DNA of 5,337 nt, from the NCBI GenBank assembly GCA_002451175.1, contig DKBI01000017.1, positions 1,921 through 7,257 of the forward strand. The letters run 5' to 3'. The position numbers and the translations under genes were made by a program. The stretch comes from Betaproteobacteria bacterium UBA6904. GTDB taxonomy: Bacteria > Pseudomonadota > Gammaproteobacteria > Burkholderiales > SG8-39. Numbering within the stretch: position 1 is the stretch's first letter; each line of letters starts with the position of its first letter. Shown here in pieces: positions 1-5,337 of this stretch. The notes beneath the pieces were generated by a model. It had not been told where the DNA came from. It searched no databases and saw nothing but the letters and a program-made list of their open reading frames with translations.

Positions 1-104
1 GCCGCGTCGGACTCGTCCACGATCGAAATCAGCCGCCGCCAGAGGATTTCGAGGGTGACGGGGTCGAACTTCAAGCGGGCGGAGTCGGATTTGCGCTCTT
101 GCAT
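1..104 (-). CDS. hyuB: Hydantoinase B/oxoprolinase-type subunit (HyuB), N-terminal fragment cut by window edge
   Basis: Reading the minus strand from the ATG at 104-102 gives 34 whole codons that run off the left edge with no stop. After a short polar leader (MQERKSDSARLK) the protein reads FDPVTLEILWRRLISIVDES. This is the conserved opening of the hydantoinase B family: D-P-V-T-L-E, then a helix R-L-x-S-I-V-D-E. HyuB proteins normally have about 500-600 residues and work with HyuA in ATP-dependent hydrolysis of hydantoins or 5-oxoproline, or in ATP-dependent carboxylation of ketones. The start is fixed by the family N-terminus and by an AGAGG ribosome-binding site six bases upstream. It lies downstream of hyuA on the same strand, with 68 bases between the hyuA stop and this ATG, so the two are probably co-transcribed. 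The repeat cluster at 120-201 sits at the junction. Whether the rest of the gene is intact cannot be seen. Confidence 0.85.
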   Translation of the reverse strand, partial: MQERKSDSARLKFDPVTLEILWRRLISIVDESDA

Positions 105-110
105 TTTCGG

Positions 111-115
111 CCTCT
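111..115 (-). promoter_or_regulatory. Ribosome-binding site of hyuB
   Basis: The minus strand reads AGAGG, then six bases (CCGAAA), then the ATG at 104-102. This site decides the hyuB start. It lies just outside the repeat cluster, so translation of hyuB does not depend on sequence inside the repeats. Confidence 0.6.
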
Positions 116-119
116 TTTC

Positions 120-201
120 TGGGGTCAGACTCCTTGGGGTCAGAGTAAGCGTACTCTGACCCCAAGGGCTGCCTACTCTGGCACCGAGGAGCCTGACCCC
201 A
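120..201. repeat. Nested inverted-repeat cluster (REP-like, GGGGTCAGAGTA word) at the hyuA-hyuB junction
   Basis: Five copies of a 12-base word lie within 82 bases. Two are forward: GGGGTCAGACTC at 121-132 and GGGGTCAGAGTA at 136-147. Three are reversed: TACTCTGACCCC at 152-163, a degenerate TACTCTGGCACC at 174-185 (10 of 12), and GAGCCTGACCCC at 189-200. The inner pair forms a perfect 16-bp stem (132-147 with 152-167) around the loop AGCG. The outer pair (120-133 with 188-201) matches at 13 of 14 positions and encloses it, so the whole block could fold as a nested cruciform or RNA structure. Neither strand has a T-run after the stem, so it is not a standard intrinsic terminator. I recognise the word from dispersed REP-like repeats in proteobacteria that are often linked to Y1 (RAYT-type) transposases. 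That link is from memory, and no transposase is in the window. The hyuA reading frame ends inside the block. Confidence 0.8.
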
Positions 202-2272
202 AAGATTCGATCCACAGGAAACCGTATTCGTCCACGCGTGCCTTGCCGTCTTCGCCGACGATCACGGTGGACTCGCGCTCCTCGACGATCGCCGGTCCGC
301 CGAAGTCCACCCCTGGCGCGAGCCGGTAGCGATCGTAGACGGTGTGGGAGATGAACTCGTGCGCGAGTCCGGAGTAGGCGCGCCGCTGGCCCTTGATCGC
401 GTCCGCCGCCTTGGCGTTCGGGCGGCGTGCGAGCTTCGGCAGCGAGAGCAGCTTCACGGGCAGGCTCGCGCGCACGTTGAAGTTGACGAATTCGACGGGC
501 GATTCGGGATACGTGCGCCCGTAGAGCCGCTCGTATTCGGCATCGAAGCGGCGCCGCAGGTCGTTGCGATCGAGGGTTGCGAAGTCGCCCGTCGGCACGG
601 CGAGGTTCGTCTCCGAGCCCTGACCGATGAAGCGCGCATCGATGGAGCGGGCGAATTCGATCCGCCCCTCGGCGCCTGCGCGGCGCAGGGTTCGCTCGCC
701 CTCGGTCTCCAGCGTATGGAACAACTTCTCGATCTCGGGGAAATCCGCCGAGGCGAGGGGCACCTTGTGGCTGCGCACGAGGTCGAACGCGCGCGGCGCG
801 GTGAAGAAGCCGAGCGCGGAGCCCACGCCCGCGTTGGGCGGAACGATCAGGCGCGGCGCACCGAGCTTGCGCGCGAGGCCCCAGGCGTGCACCGGTCCCG
901 CACCGCCGAACGCCGCCACCGTGACGACGTGCGGATTGCCGCCGCGCTCGGCGATGTGCGTCTTCGCCGCGGCGGCCATGGTCTCGTTGATGAGATCGTG
1001 GATGCCCCACACGGCCTCCATGAACGGCACGCCGAGCGGTTTGGCGACGTGCTCCTCGATGCCGCGCTTCGCGCCCTCGAGGTCGAGCTTCATCGTGCCG
1101 CCGAGAAAGTACTCGGCATCGAGGTATCCGAGGAGCAGGTCGGCATCCGTCACCGTGGGCAGCGTGCCGCCGCGCCCGTAGCAGATCGGACCCGGCTCGG
1201 CGCCCGCGCTGTCGGGGCCGACTTGCAGCGTCCCGAGCTTCGAGCGGCGGGCGATGCTGCCGCCGCCCGCGCCGATTTCCATCAGGTCCACGACCGGCAC
1301 CTGGATGGTGAGGCCGCTGCCTTTCATGAAACGCTGCACGCGGCCGACTTCGAAGGTGGGCACGATGCCCGCGACGCCGCCCTGGATGAGGCAGGACTTC
1401 GCCGTGGTGCCGCCCATGTCGAAGCAGAACATCTCCGGCAGTTCGAACAGGTGGCTGAAGTACTGGCCGGCGATCACCGCCGCCGTCGGCCCGGACTCGA
1501 TGATGCGCACCGGGAATTCCGCCGCCGTCCCGGCGGAGGTCACGCCGCCCGAGGACAGCATGATGAACAGGCGCCCGTGAAAGCCGATCCCCGCCAGGCG
1601 CGCTTCCAGCCGGCGGAGGTATTTCTCGGTGAGCGGCTTCACGTAGGCGTTGGTCACCGTGGTGCTCGTGCGCTCGTACTCGCGGATCTGCGGCAGCACT
1701 TCGTAGGAGATCGAGACGGAGGCGCCCGGCAGTTCCTCGGCGACGATGCGCTTCACCGCCTGCTCGTGCGCCGGGTTCTCGAAGGAATTGAGCAGGCACA
1801 CGGCGACCGATTCGACGCGCAGATTCTTCAGCGCGCGCGCCACGGCGCGCGCCTCGGCCTCGTCCAGGGGCTTCAGGACGCTGCCGTCGGCGCGCAGCCG
1901 CTCGTTCACTTCCAGGCGGCGCTGGCGCGGCACGAGCGGCTCGGGCATTTCGGCGAAGACGTCGTAGGCCGCGTAGCGGATCTCGCGGCCGAGTTCGAGC
2001 ACGTCGCGAAAGCCCTGCGTGGTGATGAGGCCGGTGCAGGCGCCCTTGCGCTCGATGATGGCGTTGATGACGAGCGTGGTGCCGTGGATCACTTCCTCGA
2101 GCCCGGCGATGCACCCGGGGGCCTGGGCCTCCAGGGCGTGCAGCCCGGCCTCGATCGCGTCGGAGGGATCGCGCGGCGTCGTCAGGCACTTGTAGGTCTC
2201 GATGCGGCCGCCCGCATCGTCCAGCAGCACGAAGTCGGTGAACGTGCCGCCCACATCGATTCCCACCCGCAT
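173..2272 (-). CDS. hyuA: Hydantoinase A/5-oxoprolinase/ketone-carboxylase-type ATP-dependent subunit (HyuA)
   Basis: This 699-residue protein is full length for the HyuA family (about 680-720). The hydantoinase A N-terminal domain covers about residues 3-180. It opens with GIDVGGTFTD (4-13), the sugar-kinase/Hsp70-fold phosphate loop, and includes HGTT (63-66). The main hydantoinase A/oxoprolinase domain (about 200-490) has IESGPTAA (258-265), a second phosphate motif FDMGGTT (284-290), the glycine loop GAGGGSIA (334-341), the signature around GPDSAGAEPGP (352-362) and FGGAGPVHA (455-463). A C-terminal domain follows (about 500-690). The family couples ATP hydrolysis to opening of cyclic amides (hydantoin, 5-oxoproline) or to phosphorylation of a ketone enol before carboxylation. 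The enzyme is cytosolic and acts with HyuB, which follows on the same strand. The ATG lies directly before the phosphate loop and has an upstream AGGAGA. The natural end seems to be near WIES (687-690); the final nine residues, LGSGSSVPE, and the TAG stop come from the repeat cluster. The substrate cannot be assigned from sequence alone. Confidence 0.93.
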   Translation of the reverse strand: MRVGIDVGGTFTDFVLLDDAGGRIETYKCLTTPRDPSDAIEAGLHALEAQAPGCIAGLEEVIHGTTLVINAIIERKGACTGLITTQGFRDVLELGREIRYAAYDVFAEMPEPLVPRQRRLEVNERLRADGSVLKPLDEAEARAVARALKNLRVESVAVCLLNSFENPAHEQAVKRIVAEELPGASVSISYEVLPQIREYERTSTTVTNAYVKPLTEKYLRRLEARLAGIGFHGRLFIMLSSGGVTSAGTAAEFPVRIIESGPTAAVIAGQYFSHLFELPEMFCFDMGGTTAKSCLIQGGVAGIVPTFEVGRVQRFMKGSGLTIQVPVVDLMEIGAGGGSIARRSKLGTLQVGPDSAGAEPGPICYGRGGTLPTVTDADLLLGYLDAEYFLGGTMKLDLEGAKRGIEEHVAKPLGVPFMEAVWGIHDLINETMAAAAKTHIAERGGNPHVVTVAAFGGAGPVHAWGLARKLGAPRLIVPPNAGVGSALGFFTAPRAFDLVRSHKVPLASADFPEIEKLFHTLETEGERTLRRAGAEGRIEFARSIDARFIGQGSETNLAVPTGDFATLDRNDLRRRFDAEYERLYGRTYPESPVEFVNFNVRASLPVKLLSLPKLARRPNAKAADAIKGQRRAYSGLAHEFISHTVYDRYRLAPGVDFGGPAIVEERESTVIVGEDGKARVDEYGFLWIESLGSGSSVPE

Positions 2273-2280
2273 GATCCGAG

Positions 2281-2286
2281 TCTCCT
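2281..2286 (-). promoter_or_regulatory. Ribosome-binding site of hyuA
   Basis: The minus strand reads AGGAGA, eight bases before the hyuA ATG at 2272-2270. It is a strong site with good spacing. This contrasts with the divergent regulator gene, which has no visible Shine-Dalgarno sequence. Confidence 0.7.
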
Positions 2287-2303
2287 GAAGGCGCGGTTCG
2301 CGC

Positions 2304-2332
2304 TTGACGCTCGCGCCACGAAAGTATACGGT
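2304..2332 (+). promoter_or_regulatory. Possible promoter of the regulator-thiolase-ligase operon
   Basis: TTGACG at 2304-2309 matches five of six bases of a sigma-70 -35 box. The -10 is less clear. TATACG (2325-2330) has a short 15-base spacer. TACGGT (2327-2332) has the ideal 17-base spacer but a poor match. With either, transcription would begin within about ten bases of the ATG at 2347 and the -10 would lie inside the operator palindrome. Binding of the regulator would then repress its own operon. Transcription start mapping would settle which -10 is used. Confidence 0.4.
2323..2328 (-). promoter_or_regulatory. Possible -10 box of the hyuA promoter
   Basis: The minus strand reads TATACT, five of six bases of the sigma-70 -10 consensus. 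Transcription would start near 2316 and give a leader of about 45 bases that contains the AGGAGA site. No good -35 box is found at 16-18 bases; that position reads GCCATA. The promoter may therefore be weak or need an activator. It overlaps the left half of the palindrome, so the regulator would occlude it or act through it. Confidence 0.35.
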
Positions 2333-2343
2333 ATACCGTACAC
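2324..2343. promoter_or_regulatory. Palindromic operator, likely binding site of the adjacent GntR/FCD regulator
   Basis: The sequence GTATACGGTATACCGTACAC is symmetric at 18 of 20 positions. Its core TACGGTATACCGTA (2327-2340) is a perfect 14-bp palindrome centred on GGTATACC. GntR-family dimers of the FadR/FCD group bind short AT-containing palindromes, often with a GTATAC-type centre, placed between divergent genes. The site lies three bases before the regulator's ATG and covers the candidate -10 boxes of both directions. In a GC-rich intergenic stretch it is the only clear symmetric element. The assignment to this regulator is inferred from position and symmetry. Confidence 0.75.
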
Positions 2344-2346
2344 GCT

Positions 2347-3009
2347 ATGGCCCCCGCTCTGCAAGTCCTCGAGCGTTCGCTGCCGCTCGGCGACCGCGTC
2401 TACGCGACGTTGCGCGAGTACCTGCGCGCCGGCCGCCTGGAAAAGGGCCAGCTGCTGCAGGAGGCGGCGCTCGCCGCGCAACTGGGCGTTTCCCGCACGC
2501 CCGTGCGAGAAGCGCTGGCGCGCCTCGCCAGCGAGGGGCTCGTCGTCGCGGAAGGGCGCAGCTTCACCGTGCCCACCCTCAACGACGCCGACATCGAGGA
2601 CATCTACGAGCTGCGCTACCTCCTCGAGCCGCAGGCGCTGCGCGAGATCGCCGAGTCGCGCCCCAAGCGCGAGGCGCTCGCGCCGCTGCGCAAGGCGCTG
2701 GAGGAGATGCGCGCCGCGAACGAGGCGGGCGACGGCGCCGAATTCATGGAGGCGAACTACCGCTTCCGCGCCGAATGGATGCATCGCGTGCCGAACCGGC
2801 GGCTGGCGCGCGCCATCGAACTGTATGCCGACCACGTGCGGTATCTGCGCGCCTTCACGCTGGGCGACGCCGAGGTGCGCGCCGCGGTGCTGAAGGGCCT
2901 CAAGCGGCTGCTCAACGCGCTCGAGGCGGGCGACGGCGATGCGGCGGCGGCGGCAATGCTCGCGCATCTCGCCAAGGCGAAATCGATCTTGCTCGAAAGG
3001 AACGGCTGA
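2347..3009 (+). CDS. GntR-family transcriptional regulator, FadR/FCD subfamily
   Basis: This 220-residue protein has the standard two-domain layout. A winged helix-turn-helix covers about residues 12-78, with the GntR signature LAAQLGVSRTPVREALARL (42-60) followed by the wing SEGLVVAEGRSFTV. An all-helical FCD effector domain covers about 82-215, starting DIEDIYELRYLLEPQAL. FCD regulators bind small organic acids or acyl-CoA-type ligands and usually repress divergent catabolic genes. The usual metal-binding set of this domain (Asp/Asn-x3-His, His, His) is mostly absent. By alignment the positions are N137, R141, L185 and H207, so only the last histidine is clearly kept. The start is fixed by an in-frame TGA at 2305-2307 with no other start codon between it and this ATG. 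No Shine-Dalgarno sequence is visible. The stop TGA is separated by one base from the thiolase ATG. It probably controls both arms of the locus and itself. Confidence 0.93.
   Translation: MAPALQVLERSLPLGDRVYATLREYLRAGRLEKGQLLQEAALAAQLGVSRTPVREALARLASEGLVVAEGRSFTVPTLNDADIEDIYELRYLLEPQALREIAESRPKREALAPLRKALEEMRAANEAGDGAEFMEANYRFRAEWMHRVPNRRLARAIELYADHVRYLRAFTLGDAEVRAAVLKGLKRLLNALEAGDGDAAAAAMLAHLAKAKSILLERNG
2996..3001 (+). promoter_or_regulatory. Ribosome-binding site of the thiolase gene
   Basis: AAAGGA lies inside the last codons of the regulator gene, nine bases before the ATG at 3011. It selects this start over the in-frame ATG at 2939, which lies well inside the regulator gene and would add 24 unrelated Arg/Ser-rich residues. 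Confidence 0.65.
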
Positions 3010-3010
3010 C

Positions 3011-4216
3011 ATGGCCTACAAAGCGGAAATTCCGTACGGCGCCTACTGGAGCACGCCCTTCGCGCGCTGGCAGGGCGCGTTCGCCAATCTGAACGCGGTG
3101 GAGTTCGGCGCGTTCGTCACGAAGAAGGAACTCGCCAAGCGCGGCATCGAGCCGGGCGTGTTCGACCACGGCGTGCTGGGTATCAGCGTGCCGCAGAAGC
3201 ACTCGTTCTACGGCCTGCCGTGGTTTTCCGGCATGGCCGGCATCGGCCAGGTGGGCGGACCGACCCTCATGCAGGCCTGCGCCACGGGCGTGCGCGTGCT
3301 GCTCGGCGGCGTGCAGGAAATCGAGTGCGGGATGTCGCAGGTGTCGCTGACGGTCTGTTGCGACCGCACCTCCAATGGCCCGCACCTCTACTACCCGAAT
3401 CCGCGCGGCCCCGGCGGCACCGGCGCGCACGAGGACTGGGTGATGGACAACTTCGGCTGCGACCCCTTGGGCAAGCATTCGATGATCCGCACCGCGGAAA
3501 ACGTCGCTGCCAAGCACAAGATCACGACTGCCGAGCAGCACGAGGTGGTGCTCAAGCGCGAGGCGCAGTATCGCGACGCGCTCGCCAACGACGGCGCGTT
3601 CCACAAGCGGTTCATGACGCTGCCGTTCGAGGTGCCGGACCCCGCGTATCGCAAGACGGCCGCGACGCTGACGAGCGACGAGGGCATCAATTATTCGACC
3701 GCCGAGGGCCTGGCGAAGTTGCGCCCGGTCGTCGAGGGCGGCACGGTGACCTTCGGCGGGCAGACGCATCCGGCCGACGGCAGCGCGGCGATCGTCGTCG
3801 CGACGGCCGAGCGCGCGAAGGCGCTCAGCCGGGATCCGAAGATCCGCATCCGGCTCCTCGGCTTCGGCCAGTCGCGCGCGCCGCTCGCCTTCATGCCCGA
3901 GGCGCCGGTCCCGGCGGCGCAGAAGGCGCTCGACCAGGCGGGCTGGAAATTCGCCGACCTGCAGGCGGTCAAGACGCACAACCCGTTTGCCGTGAACGAC
4001 GTGCTGTTCTCGCGGCTCACCGGCGTGCCGGTCGACCAGGTGAACAATTTCGGCTGCTCGCTGGTCTGGGGCCATCCGCAGGCGCCGATGGGCACGCGCG
4101 CGATCATCGAACTGATCGAGGAGTTGGTGATGCGCGGCGGCGGCAAGGGGCTCTTCACGGGCTGCGCCGCGGGCGACACCGCGATGGCGGTGGCGCTGGA
4201 GGTGACGGGCGGATAG
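3011..4216 (+). CDS. Thiolase-superfamily acyl-CoA acyltransferase (degradative-type)
   Basis: This 401-residue protein is the usual length for a thiolase (about 390-410). The catalytic layout is present. The nucleophile Cys90 is in QACATGVRVLLGG (88-100). HNPF at 323-326 takes the place of the NEAF/HDCF loop. His355 is in the GHP motif (NNFGCSLVWGHPQAPMGTR, 345-363), and Cys385 is in FTGCAAGDTAM near the C-terminus. Thiolases cleave a 3-oxoacyl-CoA with free CoA to acetyl-CoA and a shortened acyl-CoA, or run the condensation. Here the catabolic direction fits the neighbouring CoA ligase. The family's NxxGGxxAxGHPxG block is changed to N-x2-G-C-S-L-V-W-G-H-P-Q, and HNPF is nearer to SCP2-type thiolases than to biosynthetic ones, so a non-standard substrate is likely. 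It has no signal peptide or membrane segment and is cytosolic. It starts one base after the regulator's stop, so translation is probably coupled. A lipid-transfer-protein/thiolase-like role cannot be excluded. Confidence 0.88.
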   Translation: MAYKAEIPYGAYWSTPFARWQGAFANLNAVEFGAFVTKKELAKRGIEPGVFDHGVLGISVPQKHSFYGLPWFSGMAGIGQVGGPTLMQACATGVRVLLGGVQEIECGMSQVSLTVCCDRTSNGPHLYYPNPRGPGGTGAHEDWVMDNFGCDPLGKHSMIRTAENVAAKHKITTAEQHEVVLKREAQYRDALANDGAFHKRFMTLPFEVPDPAYRKTAATLTSDEGINYSTAEGLAKLRPVVEGGTVTFGGQTHPADGSAAIVVATAERAKALSRDPKIRIRLLGFGQSRAPLAFMPEAPVPAAQKALDQAGWKFADLQAVKTHNPFAVNDVLFSRLTGVPVDQVNNFGCSLVWGHPQAPMGTRAIIELIEELVMRGGGKGLFTGCAAGDTAMAVALEVTGG

Positions 4217-4225
4217 CTGCACGCG

Positions 4226-5337
4226 ATGAATCTCTCGAACTGGATCGAGCGCCACGCGGCGTTCACGCCGCGCAAGGTCGCGCTGCGCTACGGCGAGGCG
4301 GCGATCGCCTACGCGGAATTCGCGCAGCGCATCGCGAGCGTGGCCGCGACGCTCGCCGCGGCAGGCGTGCGGCGGCGCGACGCGGTGGCGTTCCTCGGTT
4401 TCAACCACCCCGATGCGCTCGCGCTGCTCTTCGCCTGTGCGCGCCTCGGGGCGATGTTCATGCCGCTCAACTGGCGGCTCGCCCCGGCGGAGCACGCGCG
4501 CATGCTCGCCGATTGCCCGCCCCGGCTGCTGTTCGTGGAGGCGCCGTTCGCCGAGCATGCGATGCAGATCGGCGCGCTGCCCGACGGCACGCGCGCCGTG
4601 GCGCTCGACGAGATGGTGTGGGATGCGGCGCGCGGCGAGGCGCCGCTGGAAGGCGATGAGAACGCGCCGGTGCTGCTGTGCTACACCTCGGGCTCGACCG
4701 GCGCGCCGAAAGGCGTCGTCCTCACGCAGCGCGCGCTGCTCTACAACGCGATCAACAGCAGCCACATGCACGACCTGACGAGCGCCGATCGTGTCCTCAC
4801 GACGCTGCCGCTGTTTCACGTCGGCGGGCTGAACATCCAGACCACGCCCGCGCTGCACGCGGGGGCCACGGTGACGCTGCACCCGAAATTCGATCCGCTC
4901 GCCGCGCTGGAGACGATCGAGCGCGAGCGCATCACGCTCACGGTGCTGGTGCCGGCGCAATTGATGGCGATGATGGAGAGCGTGCGCTGGCAGAGCGCGG
5001 ACCTGTCGAGCCTGCGTGTGATCTCGACCGGCTCGACGATCGTCTCGGAGGGCTTCGTGCGCAAGGTCGGCGCGCGCGGCGTGCCGCTCATCCAGGTGTA
5101 CGGCTCCACCGAGACCTGTCCCATCGCGAGCTACGTGCGCGTCGAGGACGCCGAGCGCAAGGCGGGCTCGGCGGGCGTGCCGGCGTTGCATTGCGAGTTG
5201 AAGATCGCGGGCGACGACGGCCGCGAACTGCCCGCGGGCCGCGACGGCGAGATCCTCGTGCGCGGCGCGAACGTCACGGCGGGCTACTGGAACGCGCCGG
5301 AGCAGACCTCGGAGGCGTTCGTGGACGGCTGGTACCG
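4226..5337 (+). CDS. AMP-forming acyl-CoA synthetase/CoA ligase (ANL superfamily), C-terminus cut by window edge
   Basis: The frame from the ATG at 4226 reads 370 whole codons (MNLSNWIERHAAFTPRKVAL...) and runs off the right edge without a stop. Core motifs of adenylate-forming enzymes appear in order: the phosphate loop YTSGSTGAPKG (153-163), LPLFHVGGLN (194-203), STGSTI (267-272), the A5 motif YGSTE (292-296), and DGWY (367-370), the start of the A7 motif whose TGD lies beyond the edge. Full-length relatives have about 500-550 residues, so the ATP/AMP-binding N-domain is nearly complete and the mobile C-domain with its catalytic lysine is missing here. The enzyme activates a carboxylic acid as an acyl-AMP and then forms the CoA thioester. 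The overall look is that of the long/medium-chain or o-succinylbenzoate-like class. The start is nine bases after the thiolase stop; the ribosome-binding site is weak (GGCGGA about 12 bases away), which suggests coupled translation. The acid it activates cannot be read from the sequence, but the thiolase next door suggests a 3-oxoacid or a beta-oxidation substrate. Confidence 0.92.
   Translation, partial: MNLSNWIERHAAFTPRKVALRYGEAAIAYAEFAQRIASVAATLAAAGVRRRDAVAFLGFNHPDALALLFACARLGAMFMPLNWRLAPAEHARMLADCPPRLLFVEAPFAEHAMQIGALPDGTRAVALDEMVWDAARGEAPLEGDENAPVLLCYTSGSTGAPKGVVLTQRALLYNAINSSHMHDLTSADRVLTTLPLFHVGGLNIQTTPALHAGATVTLHPKFDPLAALETIERERITLTVLVPAQLMAMMESVRWQSADLSSLRVISTGSTIVSEGFVRKVGARGVPLIQVYGSTETCPIASYVRVEDAERKAGSAGVPALHCELKIAGDDGRELPAGRDGEILVRGANVTAGYWNAPEQTSEAFVDGWY

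Noticed and set aside
132..167. Intrinsic terminator for hyuA
   Set aside because: The stem is strong, but neither strand has a T-run after it, and hyuB follows directly with its own ribosome-binding site on the same strand. A repeat element explains the structure better.
99..329. A 76-codon plus-strand frame over the hyuA-hyuB junction
   Set aside because: It runs through the repeat cluster and the antisense of the hyuA 3' end, has no ribosome-binding site, and shows no conserved features.
344..2893. An 849-codon open frame on the plus strand, antisense to hyuA and running into the regulator gene
   Set aside because: It is a shadow of GC-rich coding on the other strand. The translation is rich in Arg, Ala, His and Gly with no recognisable domain, it runs through the divergent promoter region and operator, and hyuA in the same span has full family motifs.
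2939..3010. Upstream start at 2939 for the thiolase
   Set aside because: It would overlap the regulator gene by 71 bases and add an Arg-rich tail with no thiolase similarity. The ATG at 3011 has a well-spaced AAAGGA and a family-like N-terminus.
2912..5191. A 759-codon open frame on the minus strand, antisense to the thiolase and ligase genes
   Set aside because: It has low-complexity Arg/Ala/His/Leu composition typical of antisense frames in high-GC genes, crosses two real gene boundaries, and shows no family motif.
1..5337. CRISPR array, tRNA, rRNA, prophage or defence genes
   Set aside because: No spaced direct repeats, no cloverleaf-like tRNA segments, and no phage or defence motifs were seen. 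Apart from the junction and the divergent gap, the window is filled by metabolic and regulatory genes.

Overview
This window looks like part of a chromosome from a high-GC proteobacterium. The coding is dense, the codons end mostly in G or C, and there is a FadR-type (FCD) GntR regulator. The junction repeat uses the GGGGTCAGAGTA word that I associate with REP-like repeats of beta- and gammaproteobacteria. A betaproteobacterium is the most likely host, but this is inferred from style and not from a marker gene.

The layout is a divergent catabolic locus around one regulator. The left arm, on the minus strand, holds hyuA (2272 to 173), an ATP-dependent hydantoinase A/5-oxoprolinase/ketone-carboxylase-type subunit. 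It is followed by the first 34 codons of its partner hyuB (104 to 1, cut by the window edge). A compact cluster of five inverted copies of a 12-base word sits at the hyuA-hyuB junction. It supplies the last nine codons and the stop codon of hyuA. The right arm, on the plus strand, holds a GntR/FCD regulator (2347-3009), a thiolase-superfamily enzyme starting one base after the regulator's stop (3011-4216), and an AMP-forming acyl-CoA ligase (4226 to the right edge, truncated).

The 74-base divergent intergenic region carries a 14-bp perfect palindrome (TACGGTATACCGTA, 18/20 symmetric when extended). It is the obvious operator for the regulator. It overlaps a TATACT -10 box facing hyuA and lies three bases before the regulator's ATG, so one site could control both arms.

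The genes can be read as one pathway. HyuA/HyuB homologues form the catalytic core of acetone and acetophenone carboxylases. Carboxylation of a ketone to a 3-oxoacid, activation by a CoA ligase and cleavage by a thiolase is the known order of anaerobic acetophenone degradation. The window holds homologues for all three steps under one likely regulator. A plain hydantoinase or oxoprolinase role for HyuAB remains possible, and the substrate cannot be read from the sequence. No gene-free stretch exceeds 75 bases.
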